Assembly (NCBI RefSeq): GCF_014643595.1
Contig: NZ_BMJT01000011.1
Location: 1-64,000 of the forward strand
Length of the DNA: 64,000 nt
Direction of reading: 5' to 3'
From: Lysinibacillus alkalisoli
GTDB taxonomy: Bacteria > Bacillota > Bacilli > Bacillales_A > Planococcaceae
Below are positions 52,749 through 61,035 of this stretch, one piece after another. A program made the position numbers and the translations under genes. Each line of letters opens with the position of its first letter. Position 1 is the stretch's first letter. The notes below the pieces were generated by a model. It was not told where the DNA came from. It saw only the letters and a list, made by a program, of their open reading frames with translations, and ran no database searches.

Positions 52749-52895
52749 ATGACGGTTCAACAACAGCCAAAAACAGTGTTTGCGGAAATTGAAAAAGCAT
52801 TGGCACAACTACAATTTGGCACTGTACACATTACAGTACATGAGGGGCGCGTTGTACAAATTGAACGCACCGAAAAAATTCGCATTACACAATAA
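52749..52895 (+). CDS. yezD: YezD family small protein
   Basis: 48 residues. 'FAEIEKALAQLQFGTVHITVHEGRVVQIERTEKIRI' has the YezD (DUF2292) pattern in which a short helix is followed by two strands with 'G.V.I.VH.G.V.QIE..EK.R'. Such proteins are encoded almost always behind SAM riboswitches with sulphur-assimilation or methionine genes, as here. Biochemical function is unknown. AAAGGAGGGACAAAGC precedes the ATG. Confidence 0.85.
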   Translation: MTVQQQPKTVFAEIEKALAQLQFGTVHITVHEGRVVQIERTEKIRITQ

Positions 52896-52917
52896 TATGA
52901 GCTGACTAGAAAACTAG

Positions 52918-52953
52918 AGGCATTTCACATGACACGAGTGGAATGCCTTTTTT
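52918..52953 (+). terminator. Internal terminator between yezD and metQ
   Basis: AGGCATTTCAC pairs with GTGGAATGCCT around 9 bases and is followed by TTTTT. It would reduce metQNI relative to yezD transcription. Confidence 0.7.
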
Positions 52954-52975
52954 GATGGACAAAGGAGAGAGAAAA

Positions 52976-53806
52976 ATGAAGAAACTAGTATGGGTAGTAA
53001 CTATCGCACTATTATTGAGTGCATGTAGTAAGGGAGAGGCAAAAAAAGAACAAAATAACGATGCTAAAACAATCACGATTGGTGCAACAGCAGGGCCTTA
53101 TAGTGACCAATTAAAAGAAGGGATTGCTCCGTTATTAAAAGAAGAAGGCTATGAGTTAAAAGTAGTAGAGTTCCATGATTATATTCAACCAAATAATGCA
53201 TTAGAAGAAGGGGATATTGATGCCAACCTTTATCAAAATCGCTTGTATTTAACTAACTTTAATAAAGAAAAAGGGACGCATCTGCACTATTTATTTGCTG
53301 TGCCAAGTGCTCCTATTGCTTTATACTCTACAACACATCAGTCATTAGATGATGTCAAGGAAGGCATGACGATTACATTACCTAATGATACAGTCAATTT
53401 AGCGCGCAGCTTAAATATGTTGCAAAATTACGGCTGGATTACCGTAAATCCCGATATTGACCATGTCACAGTAAGTGAGAAAGATATTACAGAAAATCCG
53501 TTGAATTTAGTCATCAAACCGTTAGATGCGGCGGCGACAGCACGTTCTTTAGATGATGCCGACTTTGCATTTGTAAATGGGAATTATGCCATTGCTTCTG
53601 GTTTAAAGTTTACAGAAGCGGTAGACGTGGAGCAAACATCAGAAGACTTTTTAATTTACTTAGCCATTCGTGAGGGTGATGAGAATGAAGATTTTGTTAA
53701 AGCGTTGCAAAAAGTATATGAGTCAGATGCTTTTTATGAATATACGAAAGAACACGCAAAAGGCTATGTGCTACCGCCTTATCAACAAGAACGGGAGGCA
53801 AAATAA
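52976..53806 (+). CDS. metQ: Methionine ABC transporter substrate-binding lipoprotein
   Basis: 276 residues. A lipoprotein signal peptide with lipobox 'LLSAC' (Cys about 17) is followed by a NlpA-family binding domain ('GATAGPYSDQLKEGI', 'VEFHDYIQPNNALEEGDIDANLYQ', 'GNYAIASGL'). It delivers methionine to MetN-MetI. AAAGGAGAGAGAAAA precedes ATG 52976. The operon order here is Q-N-I, whereas B. subtilis has N-P(I)-Q. Confidence 0.93.
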   Translation: MKKLVWVVTIALLLSACSKGEAKKEQNNDAKTITIGATAGPYSDQLKEGIAPLLKEEGYELKVVEFHDYIQPNNALEEGDIDANLYQNRLYLTNFNKEKGTHLHYLFAVPSAPIALYSTTHQSLDDVKEGMTITLPNDTVNLARSLNMLQNYGWITVNPDIDHVTVSEKDITENPLNLVIKPLDAAATARSLDDADFAFVNGNYAIASGLKFTEAVDVEQTSEDFLIYLAIREGDENEDFVKALQKVYESDAFYEYTKEHAKGYVLPPYQQEREAK

Positions 53807-54807
53807 TGATTGAAGTGCAAGATGTAAGTAAAACATATGGCAAATTACAAGCCCTACAACATATTTCAGTAACGATTAAAACAGGTGAGATCTTTGGCAT
53901 GATTGGTTATAGTGGCGCAGGTAAAAGTACATTATTACGTTGCCTTAATGGTTTAGAACAACCTACGACAGGGCGCATTATGGTAGATGGTGTAGAGATT
54001 ACAGCTATTACCAAACAACAATTAAGATTGGCAAGGCGTAATATTGGTATGATTTTTCAACACTTTCATTTAATTTCCACTAAAACGGTGTTTGATAATA
54101 TTGCTTTTTCCTTAAAGTGTGCAGGCAAATCAAAAGCAGAAATTGCGAAGCGCGTACCAGAATTGTTAGCACTTGTAGGGTTAACGGAGCGTGCAGCTTA
54201 TTATCCTGCACAATTATCCGGTGGTCAAAAACAGCGTGTAGGGATTGCAAGGGCATTAGCTAATGAGCCAACGGTGTTATTATGTGATGAAGCAACATCT
54301 GCATTAGACCCAACGACAACGGCTTCTATCTTACAATTGTTAAAAGAAATTAACGAACAGCTACAATTGACTATCGTACTTATCACGCATGAAATGGAAG
54401 TAGTGCAAGAAATCTGTCATCGTGTGGCAGTGATGGAGGACGGCAAAATTGTAGAGGAAGGGAAGGTATATGATATCTTTGCCGAACCACAAACAAAGCT
54501 TGCTAAACAATTTGTCGATACTGTACACAAACTAGAGTTGCCCGCCCGTTTATTACAACAGACAACGGGGACGATTGTACGCTTAACATTTCGCGGGGCG
54601 CGTGCAGAAGAAGCGATTATCTCGGAGGCAGCCGCTCAGTTTAATGTAAAAATAAATATTTTACACGGGCAAATTACGTATATTCAAGACCAAGCACTCG
54701 GCACGCTCATTGTTGAGATAGTAGGAAGCAGCACTCAACATGCGACTATTATGGCGTGGCTAAACGAACGCATTAAACATTTGGAGGTGCTTGCTCATGT
54801 TGCTTGA
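53806..54807 (+). CDS. metN: Methionine ABC transporter ATPase
   Basis: 333 residues. Walker A is 'GYSGAGKSTLLRCLNGLE', the signature is 'LSGGQKQRVGIARAL', Walker B is 'VLLCDEATSALDP', and the switch is 'LITHEMEVV'. The C-terminal NIL domain (about 255-333) is the methionine-sensing regulatory part of MetN. It overlaps metQ by one base and the metI start by 11 bp. CGGGAGGCAAAATA precedes the ATG. Confidence 0.95.
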   Translation: MIEVQDVSKTYGKLQALQHISVTIKTGEIFGMIGYSGAGKSTLLRCLNGLEQPTTGRIMVDGVEITAITKQQLRLARRNIGMIFQHFHLISTKTVFDNIAFSLKCAGKSKAEIAKRVPELLALVGLTERAAYYPAQLSGGQKQRVGIARALANEPTVLLCDEATSALDPTTTASILQLLKEINEQLQLTIVLITHEMEVVQEICHRVAVMEDGKIVEEGKVYDIFAEPQTKLAKQFVDTVHKLELPARLLQQTTGTIVRLTFRGARAEEAIISEAAAQFNVKINILHGQITYIQDQALGTLIVEIVGSSTQHATIMAWLNERIKHLEVLAHVA

Positions 54808-55459
54808 TATGGCAGGGGAGTTTCAAACAGCATTATGGGAAACAGCTTGGATGCTAGGTATTGCTACCTTATTTTCAATCATTATTGGTGTTCCACTCGG
54901 CATTTTTCTATTTGCCACTAGTAAGGGCATGTTTTGGCAAAATAAAATGATTCAGTCACTTGCAGGGACGATTATTAATATTTTTCGGTCATTGCCATAC
55001 ATGATATTGCTTATTTTGTTAATCCCGCTTACAAAATGGCTACTTGGGACCACGACGGGGCCAACAGCAGCGAGTATTTCATTAACGATTGCAGGTATTC
55101 CTTTTTATGCACGTTTAGTCGAGACAGCTTTGCGTGAAATCGACAGAGGCGTTATTGAAGCTGCTGAAGCTTGCGGGGCATCTTCTTGGTTAATTATTAA
55201 GGAAGTTTTAATACCAGAAGCAAAATCAGGGATGATTGCAGGGTTAACCATCACGATGATTAGTTTACTCGGTTACTCGGCAATGGCAGGTATGATTGGT
55301 GGTGGTGGTTTAGGCGATTTAGCGATTCGCTTTGGTTATCACCGTTTCCAAACTGAAGTTATGATAGCCACTGTTATTATTTTAATTATACTCGTACAGC
55401 TCATTCAATGGCTAGGCGATCGCCTGGCCAAGCGAGCAAAAAAAGTAGCTCAATCCTAA
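54797..55459 (+). CDS. metI: Methionine ABC transporter permease
   Basis: 220 residues with five TM helices and the permease coupling loop 'EAAEACGASSWLIIKEVLIPEA' (EAA-type). 'FRSLPYMILLILLIP' near residue 60 is typical of MetI. ATG 54797 is preferred because GGAGG lies 9 bp upstream; an in-frame TTG at 54791 has poorer spacing. It is the last gene of the SAM-riboswitch operon. Confidence 0.94.
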   Translation: MLLDMAGEFQTALWETAWMLGIATLFSIIIGVPLGIFLFATSKGMFWQNKMIQSLAGTIINIFRSLPYMILLILLIPLTKWLLGTTTGPTAASISLTIAGIPFYARLVETALREIDRGVIEAAEACGASSWLIIKEVLIPEAKSGMIAGLTITMISLLGYSAMAGMIGGGGLGDLAIRFGYHRFQTEVMIATVIILIILVQLIQWLGDRLAKRAKKVAQS

Positions 55460-55471
55460 CTAGACCAAAAG

Positions 55472-55506
55472 AAAGTACGACTGTATTGTTTCAGTCGTAC
55501 TTTTTG
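55472..55506. terminator. Bidirectional terminator
   Basis: AAAGTACGACTG pairs with CAGTCGTACTTT around 8 bases, with T-runs on both strands. It lies between metI and the convergent YdcF gene. Confidence 0.88.
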
Positions 55507-55508
55507 TT

Positions 55509-56075
55509 TTATCGTCCTGTAATTGCAGCTTTTAAAATGAGTACACGCTCACGTTGTACAACTTTAAACTTAATATTTTCCGGTGTATCAGCAGGGACAG
55601 CATTCGCTTGTAAACCGAAGCGTTTAGCAATGATTTTTGCCCGCTCGCAATGGTAATCACTCGTAATAATTGTCACGCCTTCAACATGCGGCAACAAATA
55701 TAAGCTATTGCGAATATTTTCATAAGTGGAAGTGGAAGCATCTTCAATAATGATGCGTTCAGGTGCAACACCATGTTGAATCATATATTGAAACATGACA
55801 GAAGCTTCAGTGGCATCTTCATCAGCGCCTTGTCCACCTGTGACAACAAAACATACGTGTGGGTATTTATTGGCATAAGCCACTGCTTTGTTTAAGCGAT
55901 TTTTTAATGCTTCTGATGGCTCTGCACCAGCATTTACTTTTGCGCCTAATACAATGACATAATCAAACTCGCCATTTGCTTTATTTTTGTAGCCATTTTT
56001 TACTAAGCGGTCAAAAAAAATGTGTAAACTTGTCATTACACCTAGCCCAATACCAGCTATCATTGATTTTTTCAT
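55509..56075 (-). CDS. YdcF/ElyC-type DUF218 protein
   Basis: 188 residues. An N-terminal hydrophobic anchor (about 3-20) is followed by the DUF218 domain: 'DYVIVLGAKVNAG.PS.AL..RL', 'VVTGGQGADED.TEA', 'IIEDASTSTYENI' and 'IITSDYHCERAKIIA'. Related proteins affect envelope polysaccharide or vancomycin permeability (SanA/ElyC). The exact reaction is unknown. The start at 56075 has GGAGG 8 bp upstream. Confidence 0.85.
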   Translation of the reverse strand: MKKSMIAGIGLGVMTSLHIFFDRLVKNGYKNKANGEFDYVIVLGAKVNAGAEPSEALKNRLNKAVAYANKYPHVCFVVTGGQGADEDATEASVMFQYMIQHGVAPERIIIEDASTSTYENIRNSLYLLPHVEGVTIITSDYHCERAKIIAKRFGLQANAVPADTPENIKFKVVQRERVLILKAAITGR

Positions 56076-56132
56076 CAGCATTGCCTCCAAAGTATACGTT
56101 ATCCAAATTGTACCGCAAAAAAACCGTGGGCG

Positions 56133-57269
56133 CTATGCTAATTGTTTCGGTTGTTTAATACGTGTAATGAGTAACATTAACATCACATTGACAGCTAATA
56201 CAAATAATAAAGGATAGATGACATGGTCAGTCGCATCAAATAAAAAGCCTAATACCAATGGACCGAGTGAGCCGATCATAAAGCCAAAGCACTGCATAAT
56301 CGCTGAAGTATTTGTAGCTTGTTGTGATGTAATCGCATCTTGTACAGGAATGAGTAATGCAAGGGGAAATAAACCGCCCGCCCCAATGCCAATCAACACT
56401 GTAGCTACCCAAGGTGAAAATTGGAAAATCAATAACAATAGGCCAATACATTCCGAAAACGCACATAAAAGTAACCATAAACGTCGGCGTTGGAAGCGTG
56501 TCACAAGCTCTGTTACAACAATACCCATAGGTACTTGTACAGCTGTAAATAAACTTAGTAATAACCCTGCTTGTGTAGGCGTAAAATCAAGTGCAAGTGC
56601 AATGGTAGCAAGCCACGCCGTCATCATATAGAAGATGGAGCACATACAAGCAAAATAAAAAACTAATACTATAATATGCGGGTGGCGTGTAGCAGGTGAG
56701 GTCTGTGCTTTGTTTTTATTGCCGTCACGTAATAGTGGTAACAACAATAACGCTGCTAATAAAGCAAAAATTGCCCAAAAACTTAAAGAGAAGCGCCACG
56801 ACTCTCGCCCCATATGATAAAGTGGCATCGCAAAACTTGATGCGGCTGCAGCTCCAATAATCATCGATACGGAGTAAACACTCATGACATTTAATTTTGT
56901 TGGAAAATATTCTTTGACAAAGCCTGCGATCAGTGGCCCAGCAATCCCAATGCCAACCCCAGCAAATAGCGCTGTGATAATTAACATCACACTAGAATGG
57001 GTGAAGAAGCGTAAGGCAGTGGTCATTAGCAAAATGAGCATGGCAATAAATAAAGAACGCTCAACACCAAGTGTTTTACTCATCTTAATCGCTACAAGGG
57101 AGAACACGCCCATACAAAAAACAGGTAAGGTTGTCAAAAAGCTAGCTGCTACATTGCTCATCTGTAGCTCATCTTGAATAAAGCTTAATACAGGTCCAAT
57201 AGATGTTAGAGCAGGTCTTAAATTAAGGGATGTTAAAAAAATAATAAGTAATAAATACAGCGTACGCAT
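56133..57269 (-). CDS. MFS transporter, CynX/NimT-like
   Basis: 378 residues with about 12 TM helices. 'LTSLNLRPALTSIGPVL' at the N-terminus and 'GAGGLFPLALLIPVQDA' in the second half are typical of the CynX/NimT (cyanate, 2-nitroimidazole) branch. The substrate is unknown. It is divergent from a LysR gene over a 110-bp shared control region, so that regulator probably controls it. Confidence 0.87.
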   Translation of the reverse strand: MRTLYLLLIIFLTSLNLRPALTSIGPVLSFIQDELQMSNVAASFLTTLPVFCMGVFSLVAIKMSKTLGVERSLFIAMLILLMTTALRFFTHSSVMLIITALFAGVGIGIAGPLIAGFVKEYFPTKLNVMSVYSVSMIIGAAAASSFAMPLYHMGRESWRFSLSFWAIFALLAALLLLPLLRDGNKNKAQTSPATRHPHIIVLVFYFACMCSIFYMMTAWLATIALALDFTPTQAGLLLSLFTAVQVPMGIVVTELVTRFQRRRLWLLLCAFSECIGLLLLIFQFSPWVATVLIGIGAGGLFPLALLIPVQDAITSQQATNTSAIMQCFGFMIGSLGPLVLGFLFDATDHVIYPLLFVLAVNVMLMLLITRIKQPKQLA

Positions 57270-57336
57270 TACAGCAACTTCCTCTCTTCATCAGTGCTAT
57301 TTATTATAGATAACGCTTTATGATAGAACAATACTA

Positions 57337-57363
57337 TTTTTTCTATTATAATAATAGAAAAAA
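57337..57363. promoter_or_regulatory. 27-bp perfect palindrome in the MFS/LysR intergenic region
   Basis: TTTTTTCTATTAT-A-ATAATAGAAAAAA is perfectly symmetric and includes TATAAT (57346-57351), 17 bp before the LysR start. It is a likely regulator site or promoter core for the divergent pair. Confidence 0.5.
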
Positions 57364-57379
57364 CCTATGGGAGTTAATG

Positions 57380-58249
57380 ATGGAATTACGACAACTGCAT
57401 TATTTTTTAACATTATGTGAGCATTTACATTTTTCGAGAGCAGCAGAAGCATTAGGTATTTCACAACCTACACTCAGTCAACAAATTAAAGTATTAGAAG
57501 ATGAGATTGGCATGCCTTTATTCGATCGCATTGGCAAACGCACCATGAAAACAGCAGCAGGTGACATACTAGAGAAGCAAGGAAAGGCTATTCAACAAGC
57601 AGTAGCCAATGTCCAAGCGGAATTAAAAGATTTGCAACAGGAGCATCGTGGACATTTGCGTGTTGCTGTATTACCGTCAGATTTAGATTATCGCCTCCCT
57701 CCAATACTTACCCATTTTTATGAGAGCTTTCCACATGTTTCACTAGCCATCATTTCTTCTGTGCATATTGTGCAGCGTGTCTTAGCGAATGAGGTAGATA
57801 TTGGTGTGGCGCTAGCGGGTGAAGTATGTGAGCAACTTTGTGTGGAACAATTTTACGAAGAGAGTTATGCATTGTTTGTGCCACCTACACATGAACTTGC
57901 TTCAGCGTCTTTTGTCACGCCAACTCAAATTGCTACGCTTCCAATGATGCTTTATCCGACAGGTTACGTAGGTCGACAATTGTTAGAGCGCTGGGCACAG
58001 GCACAAGGCATCCAGTTTACAATGTTACTTGAAACAGGTACGGTTACTTCCCTTTTTGAGTTAGCAAGGCGAGGGGTTGGTGTCACGATTCAACCTTTGC
58101 GCTTAGGCACTCATTTCCAAGATCATTTAATCGCGCTGCCAATTCATCCAAGTCCAACACGCACTTTAGCCATTTACTATCGTAAAGATAAGTATTTGAG
58201 TCAAGCGGCTCAAAAATTTATTGAGATTTTACTCACACATTTTAATTAA
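57380..58249 (+). CDS. LysR-family transcriptional regulator
   Basis: About 290 residues. 'MELRQLHYFLTLCEHLHFSRAAEALGISQPTLSQQI' type N-terminal winged helix-turn-helix, then a periplasmic-binding-like effector domain. It resembles CynR/CidR-type activators. ATG 57380 is chosen because GGGAG lies 6 bp upstream and the LysR family begins at this Met. It is divergent to the MFS gene. The effector is unknown. Confidence 0.92.
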   Translation: MELRQLHYFLTLCEHLHFSRAAEALGISQPTLSQQIKVLEDEIGMPLFDRIGKRTMKTAAGDILEKQGKAIQQAVANVQAELKDLQQEHRGHLRVAVLPSDLDYRLPPILTHFYESFPHVSLAIISSVHIVQRVLANEVDIGVALAGEVCEQLCVEQFYEESYALFVPPTHELASASFVTPTQIATLPMMLYPTGYVGRQLLERWAQAQGIQFTMLLETGTVTSLFELARRGVGVTIQPLRLGTHFQDHLIALPIHPSPTRTLAIYYRKDKYLSQAAQKFIEILLTHFN

Positions 58250-58358
58250 CAATAAAATTTTACTTTTCTTCATTTTCTGAATTCGCTATAATGGGGAGGA
58301 TTTATATAAAGATCAGACAGTAGTATGAAAAAAAGCATCTAAGAAAAGGAGAGCGACA

Positions 58359-59567
58359 ATGATTAATAGCACACGTTTACAACAACATATTGAAACACTT
58401 GGTCAAATTGGAGAGAATACCGTAACGAAGGGCATGAACCGCTTTTCATTTACAACAGAAGAACAACAAGCAAATGATGTAATTGCCCGCTTTATGCAAG
58501 AAGCTGGAATGACGGTGACAGTTGATGCAGTCGGCAATGTCATTGGTACATATGGCAGTGGTGAGGAAACAATCATGATGGGTTCACACATTGATACAGT
58601 ACCAGAAGGTGGAAAGTATGACGGGGCGCTAGGTGTATTAAGTGCGATTGAAGTAGTACATACGATGGCTGAACAACAAGTTACGCCACCTTATAAAATC
58701 GAAGTTGTCGCTTTTAAAGACGAGGAGGGGACACGTTTTGGCTTTGGCTTATTAGGGAGTAGGGCTATGGCGGGTTTACTTGAAGAACAAGATTTACAAG
58801 CACCTGATGATGATGGGATTACTATTGCTCAAGCGATGGTAGATGCAGGTTTTGTCACGGATACACTGGCTAGTGCAGTGCGTACGGATATTAAAGCGTA
58901 TGTAGAGCTACACATTGAGCAAGGCAAAGTATTAGAAAACGCAGATTTACCCGTTGGTGTAGTAACAGGTATTGCAGCGCCCCTATGGCTAGATGTAAAA
59001 GTAATAGGTGTGAGTGAGCATGCGGGAGCGACGCCTATGGATTTACGTTGTGATGCGCTAACAGCAAGTAGTGAAATGATCCTTGCTATTGAAAAGTTAG
59101 CACAAAAATTTGGCATTGTAGCTACTGTAGGTAAACTTCAAGTAAAGCCCAATGGTGTAAACGTAATTCCTGGTCAAGTCGATTTTACGATTGATATGCG
59201 GGATATTGATGAGGAAGATGTAGCACAAGCCGAGCAACAACTCTACGAAGTATTACAAAAAATTGCAGAAAAACGTGGTGTACAATGTGATACGCAGTTA
59301 TTACAACGTGTGAAGCCAGCTAAATGTGATGAATTACTGATTCAACAAGTATCTGCTGCTATTGAAGCACAGCACTTAAAGGTTCATACTTTACCAAGTG
59401 GTGCAGGGCATGATGCTATGAATATGGCAAATGTGGCGCCCATTGTGATGATTTTTGTGCGTTCTAAAGGGGGAATTAGTCATAATCCGCTTGAATATAG
59501 CTCACCAGAAGATATCGCCATAGCGACACAAGTGCTCTATGACACTATTCAAAAAATCGCACAATAA
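58359..59567 (+). CDS. M20-family amidohydrolase (N-carbamoyl-amino acid / allantoate type)
   Basis: 402 residues. Metal ligands seen: His in 'MGSHIDTVPEGG', Asp in 'KYDGALG', Glu pair in 'FKDEEGTRFG', His in 'ELHIEQG' and His in 'ISHNPLEYSS'. A lid/dimer domain lies in the middle ('SEHAGATPMDLRCDAL'). This set is that of N-carbamoyl-L-amino acid hydrolase/allantoate amidohydrolase enzymes. No hydantoinase or purine-catabolic neighbour is present to decide the substrate. AAAGGAGAGCGACA precedes the ATG. Confidence 0.88.
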   Translation: MINSTRLQQHIETLGQIGENTVTKGMNRFSFTTEEQQANDVIARFMQEAGMTVTVDAVGNVIGTYGSGEETIMMGSHIDTVPEGGKYDGALGVLSAIEVVHTMAEQQVTPPYKIEVVAFKDEEGTRFGFGLLGSRAMAGLLEEQDLQAPDDDGITIAQAMVDAGFVTDTLASAVRTDIKAYVELHIEQGKVLENADLPVGVVTGIAAPLWLDVKVIGVSEHAGATPMDLRCDALTASSEMILAIEKLAQKFGIVATVGKLQVKPNGVNVIPGQVDFTIDMRDIDEEDVAQAEQQLYEVLQKIAEKRGVQCDTQLLQRVKPAKCDELLIQQVSAAIEAQHLKVHTLPSGAGHDAMNMANVAPIVMIFVRSKGGISHNPLEYSSPEDIAIATQVLYDTIQKIAQ

Positions 59568-59638
59568 AAAGCTGTCTCAATACTATTTGAGATGCGCCTT
59601 TCCTCATATATAATAGGAGTAATGGAGGAGGCGACAAT

Positions 59639-60091
59639 ATGGGCTGGGAAACACATTTGTTAACAGGCGCACTTACAGGATATATGGTGACGCAACAGCC
59701 ACTAGGTGCAGTTGTAGGCGGCATTGCCGGTTTAGTGCCAGATATTGACGAGCCAAAATCAAAGCTTGGACGGCTTGTACCAATGCTGGCTAAGCAACTT
59801 AAGCATACATTAGGGCATCGTACATTTACGCATTCTCTAGTTTTTGTCCTACTCGTTGGTGTTCTGATACAGTGGCTTACACAAAATAATATGATGACAA
59901 CGGCAGCAGTAGCAGGCTTATGTTCACATATTATCGCAGATATGCTCACAGGCAGGGTACAAATTTTCTACCCTTTACCTGTAAAGCTTGGTATACGCAT
60001 GAATAAGAGACAAGCTAAGCGCATGGATACAGGCGCAAAATATCTTATTAGTATCGCCTGCTTTGTTATGATTTATTATGCTTTTCGTTAG
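59639..60091 (+). CDS. YdjM-like membrane-bound metal-dependent hydrolase (DUF457)
   Basis: 150 residues with three or four TM segments. 'WETHLLTGALTGY', 'AGLVPDIDEPKSKLGR', 'LGHRTFTHSL' and 'HIIADMLT' supply the His and Asp residues of the family. The name is by similarity only and no substrate is known. GGAGGAGGCGACAAT precedes the ATG. The next gene begins 11 bp after its stop. Confidence 0.87.
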   Translation: MGWETHLLTGALTGYMVTQQPLGAVVGGIAGLVPDIDEPKSKLGRLVPMLAKQLKHTLGHRTFTHSLVFVLLVGVLIQWLTQNNMMTTAAVAGLCSHIIADMLTGRVQIFYPLPVKLGIRMNKRQAKRMDTGAKYLISIACFVMIYYAFR

Positions 60092-60101
60092 GGGGAGTAG
60101 T

Positions 60102-60800
60102 ATGCAACGAGTTGAATCTTTACTTGCACAAGGGAAAATGAAAGAAGGATTTACACAAGGATTGCTATTAGTTGAGGCAGGCAAGGCAAGTGAAACATTA
60201 GCGCAACATATACACGTCTTGCATTCTTTAGGGTTTGCGCAGCTCCCGAAGGCTTCACTAGGTACAAAACAATACGAAGAAAATGCAGCAGAGCAATATG
60301 CGGTGTTAAGCCCTTTTTATCAATTTCAACACCACCAAGATTATACTCAATTTGGAGAAATGGTTGAACAAAGTTTAGCTGGTGATCAGGAGCAACAAGC
60401 AGCAGCCTATGCCATGATGGGATGGTATTATGCAGTGACAGATGAAGCACCAAAAGCGTTTGTTCAGTGGGCTGAAGCACTCAAGTTACAGCCTAACCAA
60501 GCGATGTATTGGGGCTTATTTGCCCAAATGCTTAATGATTATGGGGGGCATCCTTTACTCGCCCTACGCTTGATTGAAGAGGCACAGTTATTAGATGCAG
60601 CAAATCCGCGTTGGCCTTATATTGCTCATCATATTTTTATACATCTAGCAACAGCCACTAAAAATTTAAATTATGTGATGGGCGCACAACAAACTTTACA
60701 ACGTACTAAAGCATTAATACGTGAAGAACAGGTCCCGCTGAAAATTGCCATTGCGAAGTGTGATGATGTGTTACGACAGTGGGAATCTCAATTATTATAA
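60102..60800 (+). CDS. TPR-like hypothetical protein
   Basis: 232 residues, all-helical. 'AAAYAMMGWYYAVTDEAPKAFVQWAEALKLQPNQAMYWGLFAQML' is a tetratricopeptide-type pair of helices, with similar but weaker units around it. It is soluble with no signal. AGGGGGAGTAGT precedes ATG 60102. It is probably co-transcribed with the YdjM-like gene. A protein-interaction role is inferred. Confidence 0.7.
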   Translation: MQRVESLLAQGKMKEGFTQGLLLVEAGKASETLAQHIHVLHSLGFAQLPKASLGTKQYEENAAEQYAVLSPFYQFQHHQDYTQFGEMVEQSLAGDQEQQAAAYAMMGWYYAVTDEAPKAFVQWAEALKLQPNQAMYWGLFAQMLNDYGGHPLLALRLIEEAQLLDAANPRWPYIAHHIFIHLATATKNLNYVMGAQQTLQRTKALIREEQVPLKIAIAKCDDVLRQWESQLL

Positions 60801-60820
60801 GATAACATTACCTCATTAAA

Positions 60821-60980
60821 AAAATGAGACTGGGACATAACTCAATTTTGAGGAGAAATATAAAATTTAAGTAATAATTTTTCGGCTAAATGAATCACTT
60901 AATGTACTTGAAAGCAAAAAAATGTGAGGCAATTTTAAAAATCGCCTCACATTTTTTCTTTTGTCCCAGCCTCTTTTCTT
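60821..60980. repeat. Repeat-like element with GAGACTGGGACA/TGTCCCAGCCTC ends and an internal terminator
   Basis: GAGACTGGGACA (60826-60837) faces TGTCCCAGCCTC (60962-60973). Within lies AAAAATGTGAGGC/GCCTCACATTTTT (60918-60956), a strong bidirectional terminator between the convergent genes. 'GAGGCTGGGACA(TA)A' termini occur as dispersed repeats in many Firmicute genomes, so this may be a MITE-like unit. Confidence 0.6.
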
Positions 60981-61035
60981 TTGTCCTCGTATTTTCTAGT
61001 AAACATAATATGGGTTTATCAGTGACGTTTTGTAT

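Noticed and set aside
56218-56631. 137-codon plus-strand frame opposite the MFS gene
   Set aside because: It is a shadow of the transporter gene, without ribosome site or recognisable domain.
59545-59949. 134-codon minus-strand frame opposite the YdjM-like gene
   Set aside because: The plus-strand frame has a strong ribosome site and family motifs; this one has neither.
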